64,000 nt of DNA from NCBI GenBank assembly GCA_965204765.1, contig CBDBFG010000004.1, positions 558,001-622,000 of the forward strand. Reading direction: 5' to 3'. The stretch comes from CBDBFG01 sp965204765 (GTDB lineage Bacteria; Pseudomonadota; Alphaproteobacteria; Caedimonadales; UBA9215). Positions 1 through 8,793 of the stretch are shown in pieces. The position numbers and the translations under genes were made by a program. The notes beneath the pieces were generated by a model, which was given only the letters and a program-made list of their open reading frames with translations, made no database searches and had not been told where the DNA came from. Each line of letters opens with the position of its first letter. The stretch's first letter is position 1.

Positions 1-3000
1 TTTACCAGCAGCTATGGCGGAGAGAGCATACAAGATCCGTCTGTATTTTTTCTTTGTCGCCGATAATAATTCTTGTTGTTTTGCTAAATCAAGTTGGCCA
101 TTTTCTGCTTCTTGCTTTAAGTCTGTTATTTGTTCTGTTAGGTCACGTTGCACGTTTTCTACGGCTTGTGCTAAACCTTCTATGTGAGCGCCTTCTGTAG
201 ATATTAATTCTAGTAATGCTACTACTGTTTGTTCTGTTGCAGCATGTGATTGTTGTAATTCAGCATGTGTTGTTGCTAATTCTTCTCTTTGCCTTTGTTC
301 TTCCTCTAATGAAGTACGCAGATCTACTACTGTTTGTTCTGTTGCAGCATGTGATTGTTGTAATTCAGCATGTGTTGTTGCTAATTCTTCTCTTTGCCTT
401 TGTTCTTCCTCTAATGAAGTACGCAGATCTACTACTGTTTGTTCTGTTGCAGCATGTGATTGTTGTAATTCAGCATGTTCTTCTGTTACTTCTTCTCTTC
501 TCCTTTGTTCTGCAGCAAGTGCTTGTGCTAATTCTTTTTGCTGGTTTTCTGTTGTATGGAATGCAGAGCGTAAGTCTGCTACTGTTCGTTCTGCAGTAGT
601 ATGCAACCGTTGTAACGTATCGTGTTCTTGTGCTAATTTTGTGTGTTGACCTCTTTCTGTAGCAAGTGCAGATTGTAAATCTGCATATTTTAGTGTTATT
701 TTCTCGCGTTGTTCTTGTTCTGTATCTAATGATGTGGACAAAGAACTGAATGTATTTTGTGAGCTAAGTAATTCAGAGCTTAAAGATGCACATCTTTCCT
801 CTAATTCTCTTATTGTTATGGTATAGCCTGTTGCTTCTTTTTGTAATTGTGCAATTTTTTTTGCATATTGCGTACTTTCACTGTCAAATGATGTTTTGTC
901 TTCTTGCAGTGCAGCAATTGTAGCGTTTAATTTATCAACCATTGCAGACTTTGCTTGTAATTGCTCGGTCAGTGCTGTAATGCCTGTTGCTAATGTTGCA
1001 TGTGCTTCGACTAGTTTAGTATGCTCTTGTCCTATTTCTGCGCATTCCGATGATGATAATTCTAATGCATCATCCAATTCTGCAAGGCTAGAGAACAGTG
1101 CAGAGGATTGTCTCAATTGGCCATCAAGCAACGATTGTAGTCGTGTCATTTGCTCTTGCTGTTGTTGTGTAATTTCCTTGATCTGTGAGCGTAATTCCGT
1201 GTTTTCTGCATCGATGGTTTCATTATCTTGCTTAGCAAGTTCTAGTTGTTCGCGTAATTGTGTGACAAGCAAATTCTGTTGTGTTAAGTCGCTTTTTAAG
1301 GTAGTGTTTTCATCTGTGATAGTTGTTAATCTCTCTCGTAGATGTTGTAGTTCTTCTATTGTGCTTTGTGCCTGTTCAGTTAATGTTGTTAGTCTCTCTT
1401 CTTGTTCGGTTGTGTTGTCTTGTTGTTGTTGCGCGAATGCCTTGAATCTTGTTAGTTCTTTCTCTTGTTGTGCGATAGTTGCTTGCAAGTTTGCATTTTC
1501 TGTAGTTAATGATTCTCTAACAGCTGCATGTTGCGTGCGTAGTTCATCGAGTTCTTGCAAAGAAGTATCATGTGCTTGTCGTAATTTTGCTAATTGCTTT
1601 GTCTGTGCATCGTGTTGTGCGAAAAGAGTATCATATTCTTGTTGTCTATCTCGTTGTTGCTGTGCTGATTCAGACAGCTGTCGTTTTTGCGCAGATAATA
1701 ATTGTTGTTGTTCACCTAGATTATGTTGCATAGATGCCAGATGTTCATCTTTTGTGCGTAATTCATCTTGTGCGGTGGTAAGAGTTGATTCTTGTTGAGA
1801 GAATTTTTTACGTATTGCAGCTAGTTGTTCAGTCAAGTCGCTTTCAGCTTTAAGTAGTCTATCTCTTGCCTCAGCTAATGCTTGTTTTTCTTGCTGTTCC
1901 TCTTGTAGCGCAACAGAAAGAGTGCGCAACTCATCATCTTTGCCTTGTAAATCTACAGTAACGGCTTGATATTCTCTTTGTAGCTGTTCTTGTTCTTGTT
2001 TAGCAGAGGATATACTATCGCGTAGTATGATTGCCTCTCGTTCTAGATTATCATTTTTTTCTTCCAAATCATGACAGGATAATTTTAGTTGTTCTTCGCG
2101 CTCTGTAAGGTTTGATATTTGTCGTTGTTGCTCTGCTATTTCGGCTTGTGTGGTTCGCAGGGTGGCACGTAATTCGTTTAGTTCTTCGGTGCTTTCTCGG
2201 CCTTGTTGTGCATGAGTTTGTGTAAGAATGTCATATCTGGCTTTTAAATCATCTAATTCTTTACCAAGGGTTTGCAGTCTAGAGGTTGCGTCTCTTTTTG
2301 CTCTGTCTTCTGCTGCTAATTGTTGTTTTAATGCAGCAATTTGTTTGGTTAGTTGTTCTGCGCGTTGGGTACGCTCTCGTATAGTTTGTTCCTGTGCAGC
2401 TAATAATTCCTCATTGGCTCGTAATTTATCTTGTAATACAATGATTTGATCATCTCGTGCTACTAATTCACGATTTACTAGTGCTAATCTTTCCTCTTGT
2501 TCATCAATGGTCGTTTGTAATGACAACAAAGTACATCTGTGTCCGTCATGATCTTCTTCCACTACGGCCATTCGTGGCGGTGGTGTGCGTTTGCTAACTG
2601 GTGTAGTAAATGGGCTAGCATTTGGTGTGCGCTTTGGCGTTGGAGGTTTGCGGGTAGTTTTTTTGCTAGCTGGAGTGCCACCCCTACTAGCTGCGGGTGT
2701 TTGTCGTGGTGTTGTTCTTTTGCTTGCTGGCGTGGAAGACACACTGCTTGTGGATTTTTTTCTTGCGGGCGTGGTGGAAGCCGATGGTACAGATAGCAAG
2801 TTAGCTACATGTACACCATCTGGGAATGTTTCTTCTTCGGCTGTAGGAACATGGAGTGGAACATAAAATTCATTGTACAGGCAAGATCCAGCAAAGCAGG
2901 CTTCTCCTCTTTGTTTGAATCGTCTACCATCTGTTTTACTTGATAGTTTTTGTAATGGGTCGTGTTTAGAGGCTCTCGCCAAATGACCATGTTTGAGTAT

Positions 3001-3258
3001 TAATTGATAATAAGGGCATTTTTTTGCCACACAAGCAATACCTAATTGCAAGCATTCGGGTTGGGTTGGATGTTGCTTACTGGTAAACCATTTGCCATAA
3101 TGCTTGATTACTAAAGGATCTTCGACATGTTCTGTGACCGAACCACCAATGCGCCTAGTAACGGACGGTGTTCCTGAATCAGATAATAAGCTACTATCAC
3201 CACCACCGCTAGCAATAGCTTGTGTGATGAATAACAAGGTAAATAAAACTCTTACCAA
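1..3258 (-). CDS. Giant secreted coiled-coil protein (3' end outside window)
   Basis: A minus-strand frame is open from a TTG codon at 3258-3256 to the window edge: 1086 codons with no stop. No ATG fits, because an in-frame TAG lies just upstream; GGAAAG sits about 8 bases before the TTG, and the first residues (MVRVLFTLLFITQAIA) form a Sec signal peptide. Residues about 60-130 hold five Cys. Residues about 160-229 are a basic Ser/Thr/Pro/Lys/Arg stretch with repeated TPASK and TPKR-like units. From about 245 to the edge the protein is almost entirely Glu/Gln/Leu/Ala/Arg heptad coiled coil. Three copies of a 35-residue unit (five heptads) lie near the visible C-terminus. I do not recognise a family. 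Long plus-strand frames here are antisense shadows. A surface or secreted structural or host-interaction protein is the likely class, but this is inference. Confidence 0.8.
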   Translation of the reverse strand, partial: MVRVLFTLLFITQAIASGGGDSSLLSDSGTPSVTRRIGGSVTEHVEDPLVIKHYGKWFTSKQHPTQPECLQLGIACVAKKCPYYQLILKHGHLARASKHDPLQKLSSKTDGRRFKQRGEACFAGSCLYNEFYVPLHVPTAEEETFPDGVHVANLLSVPSASTTPARKKSTSSVSSTPASKRTTPRQTPAASRGGTPASKKTTRKPPTPKRTPNASPFTTPVSKRTPPPRMAVVEEDHDGHRCTLLSLQTTIDEQEERLALVNRELVARDDQIIVLQDKLRANEELLAAQEQTIRERTQRAEQLTKQIAALKQQLAAEDRAKRDATSRLQTLGKELDDLKARYDILTQTHAQQGRESTEELNELRATLRTTQAEIAEQQRQISNLTEREEQLKLSCHDLEEKNDNLEREAIILRDSISSAKQEQEQLQREYQAVTVDLQGKDDELRTLSVALQEEQQEKQALAEARDRLLKAESDLTEQLAAIRKKFSQQESTLTTAQDELRTKDEHLASMQHNLGEQQQLLSAQKRQLSESAQQQRDRQQEYDTLFAQHDAQTKQLAKLRQAHDTSLQELDELRTQHAAVRESLTTENANLQATIAQQEKELTRFKAFAQQQQDNTTEQEERLTTLTEQAQSTIEELQHLRERLTTITDENTTLKSDLTQQNLLVTQLREQLELAKQDNETIDAENTELRSQIKEITQQQQEQMTRLQSLLDGQLRQSSALFSSLAELDDALELSSSECAEIGQEHTKLVEAHATLATGITALTEQLQAKSAMVDKLNATIAALQEDKTSFDSESTQYAKKIAQLQKEATGYTITIRELEERCASLSSELLSSQNTFSSLSTSLDTEQEQREKITLKYADLQSALATERGQHTKLAQEHDTLQRLHTTAERTVADLRSAFHTTENQQKELAQALAAEQRRREEVTEEHAELQQSHAATEQTVVDLRTSLEEEQRQREELATTHAELQQSHAATEQTVVDLRTSLEEEQRQREELATTHAELQQSHAATEQTVVALLELISTEGAHIEGLAQAVENVQRDLTEQITDLKQEAENGQLDLAKQQELLSATKKKYRRILYALSAIAAGK
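221..478 (-). repeat. Perfect 105-bp tandem repeat in the coiled-coil gene
   Basis: Units begin at 221, 326 and 431, exactly 105 bp apart. The first two copies look identical base for base, and the third matches for about 48 bases before diverging. Each unit encodes 35 residues (five heptads) including the string EEEQRQREELATTHAELQQS, so gain or loss of a unit keeps both frame and heptad register. Lack of synonymous differences points to recent duplication. Confidence 0.9.
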
Positions 3259-3353
3259 CGTGAATACTTTCCAAATTTTTGCCTAATTACTCATTGCTAT
3301 CACAAAAATTATAGTATAACAATAGAATATACCTAAGTAATTGAGAGTAAAAA

Positions 3354-4112
3354 ATGCGTAGTAAGTTTCTAGGATTGTTTTTTTGTGTTTTTCTTTTAGA
3401 AAATAATTGTATCGCGATAAAGCCAGAATGTTATATTGGGGTGCATTCCGGCTATTCTTTATCGACTGCATTAGTAAAATCACATTCTTCTTTTCATCAG
3501 GATAGTTATTCTAGTCCAACTGTATTTTCTAATAAGTTAGCTGATAATAATTTGCTATATGGTGGTTTTGGTGGTGTGCAATTTACAGTTAATAATTATG
3601 TTATAGGTGTTGAACTAAATTATCATATGTTTAATGTCCAGGATAATGCACAATTGATCCTTGCCACTCCAACTGACAAAGATGCTCGTGCTAGGGCAGG
3701 GGAAGTGAAGAATTTTTACTGTAATGTTAAGCATAAAGTGACTTCATCTTATGATGTATTATTGAAGCTAGGGTGTAAATTACAGTCATCGTTATTATAT
3801 CTTAAGGTTGGTCCTTCATTTACTAAGCAATATTTTAGGCAACGTATCACAGGACCGGAACTTGAAGGTACTGCGGCGATTGATACTAGCTGTGAAAAAT
3901 CATTTTATAATCCAGGATACAAGATCGCTATAGGAGTTGATTTAGCACTTAGTAAGGATTTATTTATTAGTACAGAGTATTCTCATTGTTTCTTTAAAGC
4001 TAAAAAAATAAGAAGTGAAGTTAACAATTATTATGGCGATACCAGAGCAATATCAAATGATGTTAACTCTAATTTAGGTAGTATTTCATTAAAAATAGCC
4101 TATAAGTTTTAG
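3354..4112 (+). CDS. Outer-membrane beta-barrel surface protein
   Basis: A 252-residue protein with a Sec signal peptide (cleavage near residue 20-22, after CIA). The mature part alternates polar and hydrophobic residues in strands such as YIGVHSGYSLS, YGGFGGVQFTV, YVIGVELNYHMF and SISLKIAYKF, and ends in Phe, the usual C-terminal signal for BAM-dependent insertion. Length and pattern fit the 8-strand OmpA-like/Omp25/surface-antigen barrels common in Rickettsiales and Holosporales. GAGAG precedes the ATG. It is divergent from the coiled-coil gene, with about 95 bp between start codons, so the two may share a control region. Role probably adhesion or porin; the ligand cannot be told from sequence. 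Confidence 0.75.
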   Translation: MRSKFLGLFFCVFLLENNCIAIKPECYIGVHSGYSLSTALVKSHSSFHQDSYSSPTVFSNKLADNNLLYGGFGGVQFTVNNYVIGVELNYHMFNVQDNAQLILATPTDKDARARAGEVKNFYCNVKHKVTSSYDVLLKLGCKLQSSLLYLKVGPSFTKQYFRQRITGPELEGTAAIDTSCEKSFYNPGYKIAIGVDLALSKDLFISTEYSHCFFKAKKIRSEVNNYYGDTRAISNDVNSNLGSISLKIAYKF

Positions 4113-4327
4113 CTGGTAACTGTACTAGTCCACTGAGCATTCGGGTTAATTTTATTGAATTTAGATGTAACTGCTGGTATTAAAAGCAAAAATTTGTTAC
4201 CTATTTTTATTTGGTAAGTGTTGCATGCGTTTTGCAATAGGACATGGTTGGCGGTTATTATAATGTATAGTTTACAGAGGATGATCATAAATTACCTGAT
4301 ACTGTGTATAAAGCCGCAGAAGATGCA
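4113..4327. other. Short gap with a possible gene remnant
   Basis: No intact gene. On the plus strand from about 4228 a frame reads DMVGGYYNV, then a stop, then FTEDDHKLPDTVYKAAEDAL, running into the convergent gene. This may be the end of a decayed gene; I cannot name it. Confidence 0.2.
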
Positions 4328-6844
4328 TTAATTTTTTCTGTACCAGTAGTTACGATTATACCACCAATCAGCTAGTCTTTCGGACAAGGTAGGTTGTCTT
4401 GGTCTTGCCTCAAGATCAATAAATTCTTCTTCGTCTGTGGCCATACCATTTAGTTCTTGTTCTGTAGTTTCATCTGTGCTGTGTCCCCACCAATTTGGTT
4501 GCCAGCTTGTAGCTCTTTGCCATAATGAAGGTTGTCTAGCGTGGTGTATATCTGCAATTGATTCATCGTCATTATGCGTGTGTTCAGCTAATAATGGTGC
4601 TCTATCATCACTCTCATGATCACTATTCGTATTCCAACTAAATATTCCTCTGATTGTTGCCCATACTCCACGTGATTGTCTGGGTATAGGGCGATGTTCT
4701 ACCTCTGGTATAAAGCCATATCTGGGGCGCAAAACTTCCATAGTTTCGTCTAGCACTCTATCAATATCATCTATATCTTCGGCTGATAGATCAGTTCCCA
4801 TGCCTTCTTCTTCCTCACTATGTAAGGATAGAGATGGGCTTGTTCTTGTCGTTCTCATCCTACTAGCTTCTTCGCCACTATAACTTGAACTTGTTGGAGC
4901 AGATGTGTCAGTTGTAGAGGTACTGCCGGAGCTATCAGAACTTGAACTTGTTAGGCTAGATGTATAGGGTATCGAGGTACTTTCTGTGCTACTATAACTT
5001 GAGCTGGTTATGTCAGATGTATCGGTTGCAGGATGATCTTCTGCATTTTCGGAACTTGAATTTGTTAGACCAGATGTCTCCGTTTCACTATTATCTTCTT
5101 CGCTACTATAAGCTGCATCTTCTGCTGCAAATGCGGTAGGTGATAGTCTAACAATGTCTTCGCGCTGGAATACAGATTGATCATATGCCATGCCCAAGCT
5201 GCGCTTAATGCTATTTTTTAGAACAGAAGGTGACATTTGTAAGAATGTCCACAATGCTTCTATTTTATTATCTGGCAAACGTTCTACATATTGCGAAGTA
5301 TTAACCAGCATCTTTTGAATACTTGATCGTAGTTGTCCTTCCAAGTCTTTGAATTTAGATGATCTTTTTTTACCTCGAAATCTACTGAACTCAATAGATG
5401 AAGTAATAAGGTTTTGCAAAGCCAAACCATATGTGGCATTCAAATCTGCACCATAATTTAATGCTGAGAACATCAATAAAGGAATATATTTACCTAATAT
5501 ATGGAATTGACCATTTCTTTCAAATACTATTTGATGACCTGCAGCTCCTAGAGCATCTAATGGTCGCCACATCTCGGAAAAGGATAAAACAGAACTAGTT
5601 AGTAAAGATAAAATAGCTACTGATCCTCGAAGAGGTGATAGAGTTGTTTCATGTTTTAATAGTACTTTTTCTCGTTGATTGGGGTCATAACCTGTAAAGT
5701 AACAATACATACCGCCAAGTGCTTTACTTAATGCCGAACATGCAGAATATGTGGAAAATGCACCCATTGCGGCTGCGCCGCTGTAGACAGAAAAATTTTG
5801 TGCTCCTGTCCATTCTTCAGTAAAATAGTCATCTTCTACCAATCCTAGCATGCCAGCTATAGCGAGTTTTCCAGTTAAGAAAGCGCCATATCCACTTGCC
5901 AGACCAAGCAGCATGCCACAATTTTTAGCTGTCTTGTATCCTCGTGGATGTTGAAATTGTGTCACATGAAATCTTTCTTCTGCATCGGCATGGTATAATC
6001 CATGTAATAATGCCAAAATCATCATATGTCCTTGTTCTCGCCGGTGTAATTGGCTAGATAATTTTGTAATTGACTCAGCCGTATCAAGTAGTTGCTCTGT
6101 TGACATAGCAGATGTCATACGATAGGTGTTTGCTAATCGTTCTAACACAGTTGTGCGATGTTGACGAATGAGAGGAGTTTTTCCCGTTGAATGTTTATTC
6201 CAATAATCATTTGCATCTTGATACAATACTCTGATTTTTTTGGTGAACATTTGTGGAATAAACAGCGGCAAGCAAAGACCAAGTTCTATTTTTGTGGCAA
6301 TGGTGTCTGGTGCAAATTCTGTAAGAAATTTTCTAATAAAGAATAAGGTTTGTAGCGCTGCTCCACCAGATATAATAAATTTTGTGAGGTGTCGCAGTTT
6401 TTTTTTGTTTTTCTTTTGCAATCCTTGTTCCTCTGCTCGCCAATTAATCAGGGTTCTGAGGTTCATTTTGGCATGCATTGTTTCAGCTAAAAAGAACGGT
6501 ATAAATGCCGTATAAAAAGCATTGTGAGGCAAATCTCCATCGGCAACACGGAAAATAAATATTATAGTGTGTGGATCCAAGCAATATTTGCTGGCTAGGA
6601 TATTAGCATTTACCCCTCCAAATACTAAGGCTGCAAGTACGCGCTTGACAGATAATCTGGCATGGTCATTTTGTTCGAACAGATCTTTTTTTAGTTGTCT
6701 TAATAGCGGAGTGATTTCTTCTACTTCTTCCATATACGGTGCTTTGCCAGTGGTCAGTATCCTGGCATCCATTAAGAGGTCTGTTTCGGTAGCGGCTATA
6801 TTACTGCATAGTAAAAATGCAGTACAAAAAATAATATTTCGCAT
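4328..6844 (-). CDS. Large exported protein with membrane segments and Ser/Thr repeat region
   Basis: The open frame could start at 6958, but the ATG at 6844 is preferred: it begins a signal peptide (MRNIIFCTAFLLCSNIAA) and avoids overlap with the upstream gene. This gives 838 residues. Residues about 65-500 contain several hydrophobic segments (about 70-82, 110-122, 156-172, 311-335, 405-422, 452-466), so this part may be membrane-embedded. Residues about 579-680 are a Ser/Thr/acidic low-complexity stretch containing four 19-residue repeats. The C-terminus is acidic, then Trp/Arg-rich. I recognise no family. It lies among other signal-peptide proteins of unknown function and is most likely a surface or secreted host-interaction factor (inference). 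Confidence 0.7.
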   Translation of the reverse strand: MRNIIFCTAFLLCSNIAATETDLLMDARILTTGKAPYMEEVEEITPLLRQLKKDLFEQNDHARLSVKRVLAALVFGGVNANILASKYCLDPHTIIFIFRVADGDLPHNAFYTAFIPFFLAETMHAKMNLRTLINWRAEEQGLQKKNKKKLRHLTKFIISGGAALQTLFFIRKFLTEFAPDTIATKIELGLCLPLFIPQMFTKKIRVLYQDANDYWNKHSTGKTPLIRQHRTTVLERLANTYRMTSAMSTEQLLDTAESITKLSSQLHRREQGHMMILALLHGLYHADAEERFHVTQFQHPRGYKTAKNCGMLLGLASGYGAFLTGKLAIAGMLGLVEDDYFTEEWTGAQNFSVYSGAAAMGAFSTYSACSALSKALGGMYCYFTGYDPNQREKVLLKHETTLSPLRGSVAILSLLTSSVLSFSEMWRPLDALGAAGHQIVFERNGQFHILGKYIPLLMFSALNYGADLNATYGLALQNLITSSIEFSRFRGKKRSSKFKDLEGQLRSSIQKMLVNTSQYVERLPDNKIEALWTFLQMSPSVLKNSIKRSLGMAYDQSVFQREDIVRLSPTAFAAEDAAYSSEEDNSETETSGLTNSSSENAEDHPATDTSDITSSSYSSTESTSIPYTSSLTSSSSDSSGSTSTTDTSAPTSSSYSGEEASRMRTTRTSPSLSLHSEEEEGMGTDLSAEDIDDIDRVLDETMEVLRPRYGFIPEVEHRPIPRQSRGVWATIRGIFSWNTNSDHESDDRAPLLAEHTHNDDESIADIHHARQPSLWQRATSWQPNWWGHSTDETTEQELNGMATDEEEFIDLEARPRQPTLSERLADWWYNRNYWYRKN
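4882..5066 (-). repeat. 57-bp degenerate tandem repeat (Ser/Thr-rich)
   Basis: The plus-strand string AACTTGAACTTGTT or a close variant recurs at about 4882, 4939, 4996 and 5053, exactly 57 bp apart. It encodes four imperfect 19-residue Ser/Thr/Asp/Glu-rich units (TSS-YS or SSS cores) in the minus-strand protein. The copies differ, so they are older than the 105-bp repeats in the neighbouring coiled-coil gene. Confidence 0.75.
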
Positions 6845-6845
6845 G

Positions 6846-7810
6846 TTATTTGCTTTGTTTATGATCAGGATTTTTGGTTTTTTTAGAATGTACTTTCTTA
6901 TCGTTGGTACTGCTGTAAAAGCTTGGTGGTTTAGGACGATGTGCCTTGTAAGAATCAATAAACATGTTCATATGAGAACTATTTTGTTTTAGTACAGGGA
7001 TAATCTTATTGATATTTTTTTTGTTAAAATAGTTTTTATGTAATTTAACCGTAAGTAATACAAATTTTTTATCAGCTGAAAGTTGTGCGTTAATGGCATT
7101 AAAGATCAGCAGATATTTTTCACATGAATGATTTGTATTATTAGCACCATTGTGGGATGGTGAGCTGAAGTAGATATATACATGTCCTGCTGGTTTTTCA
7201 CTTACTTTTTGTTTATTTTTTTCGTGGAAAAAATTATTTCGATGCCAAAAGTTCGTTAATTCTAACATAGTGGCAAGCCAGTTGTCCGTAATGTTTGAAT
7301 GATTAAAAGCCTGTGCAATATTTTTTTTTGTGCTGGAATTTTAAAAGTAACTTGTGCGTCAGCATAATTAGCCATGCTGATATTGTTTTGCTTAATAATA
7401 AAATCATACTTAGGTTTTTTCCCTTCAACAGAAATAAAGAGGATTGCGGAATCATCTCTAATATTATCAGTGTTTTGATAGGTTCTGATTAGTAGCAAAT
7501 TTTTCTTGTTATCAAGTTTGATAACTTCTACTTCACCTAAAAAAGTAGAGTTGTCACAATTTATTGTATTTAAAACAATTTTGTTGGATTGAAAATGAGC
7601 ATACAGTTCGTCATTGGTTAGATTTTTTGTTTCTGTACCGTTGTCTTCGTAGCAAGCAATCTGATCTAGAGCTATTTTGACGATATTACCTTTTTTCACT
7701 ACTTTTTTAGCATTAGCTGTTACATATAATGTATCGGCATGTTTGTTGACACTATAACAATTACCTATGGTACAAAATAATATTACGACCCAGTACTTAA
7801 TTTTATTCAT
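6846..7810 (-). pseudogene. Secreted protein of unknown function, split by a frameshift at an A9 tract
   Basis: Two overlapping frames: 7810-7262 (182 codons, signal peptide MNKIKYWVVILFCTIGNCYS) and 7268-6846 (140 codons). The second frame is open back through a run of nine A (plus-strand T at 7321-7329). Adding one A there joins them into one protein of about 321 residues ending in a Lys/His/Ser-rich basic tail. The second frame alone has no signal peptide and overlaps the first, as expected of a split gene. Possible causes are a real null mutation, a sequencing error in the homopolymer, or transcriptional slippage that restores the frame, as described for AT-rich insect endosymbionts. No family recognised. 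Confidence 0.6.
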
Positions 7811-7913
7811 GACATTTTACCTGTTTTCCCTATCCAATCTTTTTAATAAAGAGATATCTCTCTTTTCTGATTTTCTATTTGTGTCAATCGCCAATTACCA
7901 GTTTTCTGCAACA

Positions 7914-8135
7914 TTATTGCGTGTATAATATTGTGGTAAGGGCTGTTTTGGCTAATTTGTTTCCTTTTTCAAAAGTTCTTATACAGTAATTTGTTGCCTC
8001 ATTGCAACCTTTTATGACATTTTGGTCAAATATGCATAGGAAATGATTGGAATTTGCCAATAAACGATTCGCAAATAGCGACAAAAGAAATAAATGTACC
8101 GTGTTGAATAAAGATACGCTGTAACTATTACGCAT
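7914..8135 (-). CDS. Small secreted protein, hypothetical
   Basis: A 73-residue frame with a GGGAAA ribosome-binding site 5-10 bases before the ATG. Residues 8-27 form a signal-peptide-like hydrophobic stretch ending in LLANS. The remaining ~45 residues carry three Cys (FLCIFDQN, KGCNEATNYC). It lies between two signal-peptide genes on the same strand. No family recognised; its size makes it uncertain. Confidence 0.35.
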   Translation of the reverse strand: MRNSYSVSLFNTVHLFLLSLFANRLLANSNHFLCIFDQNVIKGCNEATNYCIRTFEKGNKLAKTALTTILYTQ

Positions 8136-8457
8136 TTCATTTCCCTGTATATCTGGTTTAACTTTCAGTTCACATCAAACTAATGAACAAATAATTAAGA
8201 ATTCATTAATAAAGTTTATAAACTTGCAAGATAAAATGAAACGCTACGTATTAAACATTGCAATGACAGATTTGGCAATATTGTTTTTATATATTACAAA
8301 ATCTCACCCAGCATAGCATATAGTTTTGATAGTAAAAGGATTATTTTATTAATTTGTATGATAGTCATGTATTGGCTGTAAGGGGGCAGAATTACAATAA
8401 CGTTTGTTATTTAATTAATTACTGTTATAGGATTGTAGATTATTCTGTGTATTAGTG
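8136..8457. other. Gene-free AT-rich spacer
   Basis: 322 bp between the small secreted ORF and the next plus-strand ORF. Every frame is closed and I see no RNA gene, hairpin or repeat. It must hold divergent promoters if both flanking ORFs are real. Confidence 0.4.
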
Positions 8458-8793
8458 ATGAGTTCTTATACTAGGTCTGCTAGAAAAGTTGAAAATATCG
8501 TAGAGGATAACGTTGCGAAATATTTGGATAGTGAAGAGTATGATGAAAGAGTTCGTCATTTAGTTGGTGATTCTATAGATACAGGTTTAGAGTACGTGTT
8601 GCCTCATGATCTTTGTCTTCACACTGCTAGCAAGACTAAACCTGTATTTAGTGAAGCAAATCCAGATAGCAACAATAAATATATACTCTTAATCATGTTT
8701 GTTTCTTTATCTTTGTTCATTACATTATTCATCTTCATCATCTTGGTCTGTTGTATGTACAGTAGTTCCTTGTGCTGTCCTTATTTGTTCTAG
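8458..8793 (+). CDS. Possible small tail-anchored membrane protein
   Basis: Frame of 111 residues from the ATG at 8458; a GTG lies directly before it. The first 70 residues are charged and helical (KVENIVEDNVAKYLDSEEY), followed by a hydrophobic segment (YILLIMFVSLSLFITLFIFI) and a Cys-rich end. The last 70 bp overlap, antisense, the 3' end of the Rpn-like gene. The bases encoding the start of the membrane segment are a 25-bp sequence also found, antisense, at the start of that gene, so this ORF may be partly a by-product of a rearrangement. No clear ribosome-binding site. Confidence 0.35.
   Translation: MSSYTRSARKVENIVEDNVAKYLDSEEYDERVRHLVGDSIDTGLEYVLPHDLCLHTASKTKPVFSEANPDSNNKYILLIMFVSLSLFITLFIFIILVCCMYSSSLCCPYLF
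8674..8698 (+). repeat. 25-bp exact direct repeat, copy 1
   Basis: AATAAATATATACTCTTAAT followed by CATGT is identical to 9842-9866. Read on the minus strand it encodes the same first residues (MIKSIYLLLL) as the Rpn-like gene, then diverges and soon hits a stop. This copy therefore looks like a severed gene start. The two copies flank the Rpn-like gene. Confidence 0.75.

Noticed and set aside
216..1798. Long plus-strand frames rich in Leu/Val or Ser/Cys (216-599, 896-1798)
   Set aside because: They are antisense to the continuous minus-strand coiled-coil frame; their odd composition is a by-product of Gln/Glu/Leu codons and the 105-bp repeat.
6567..6992. Plus-strand frame of 141 codons
   Set aside because: Antisense to the start of the 838-residue gene and its upstream neighbour; no ribosome-binding site or protein-like pattern.
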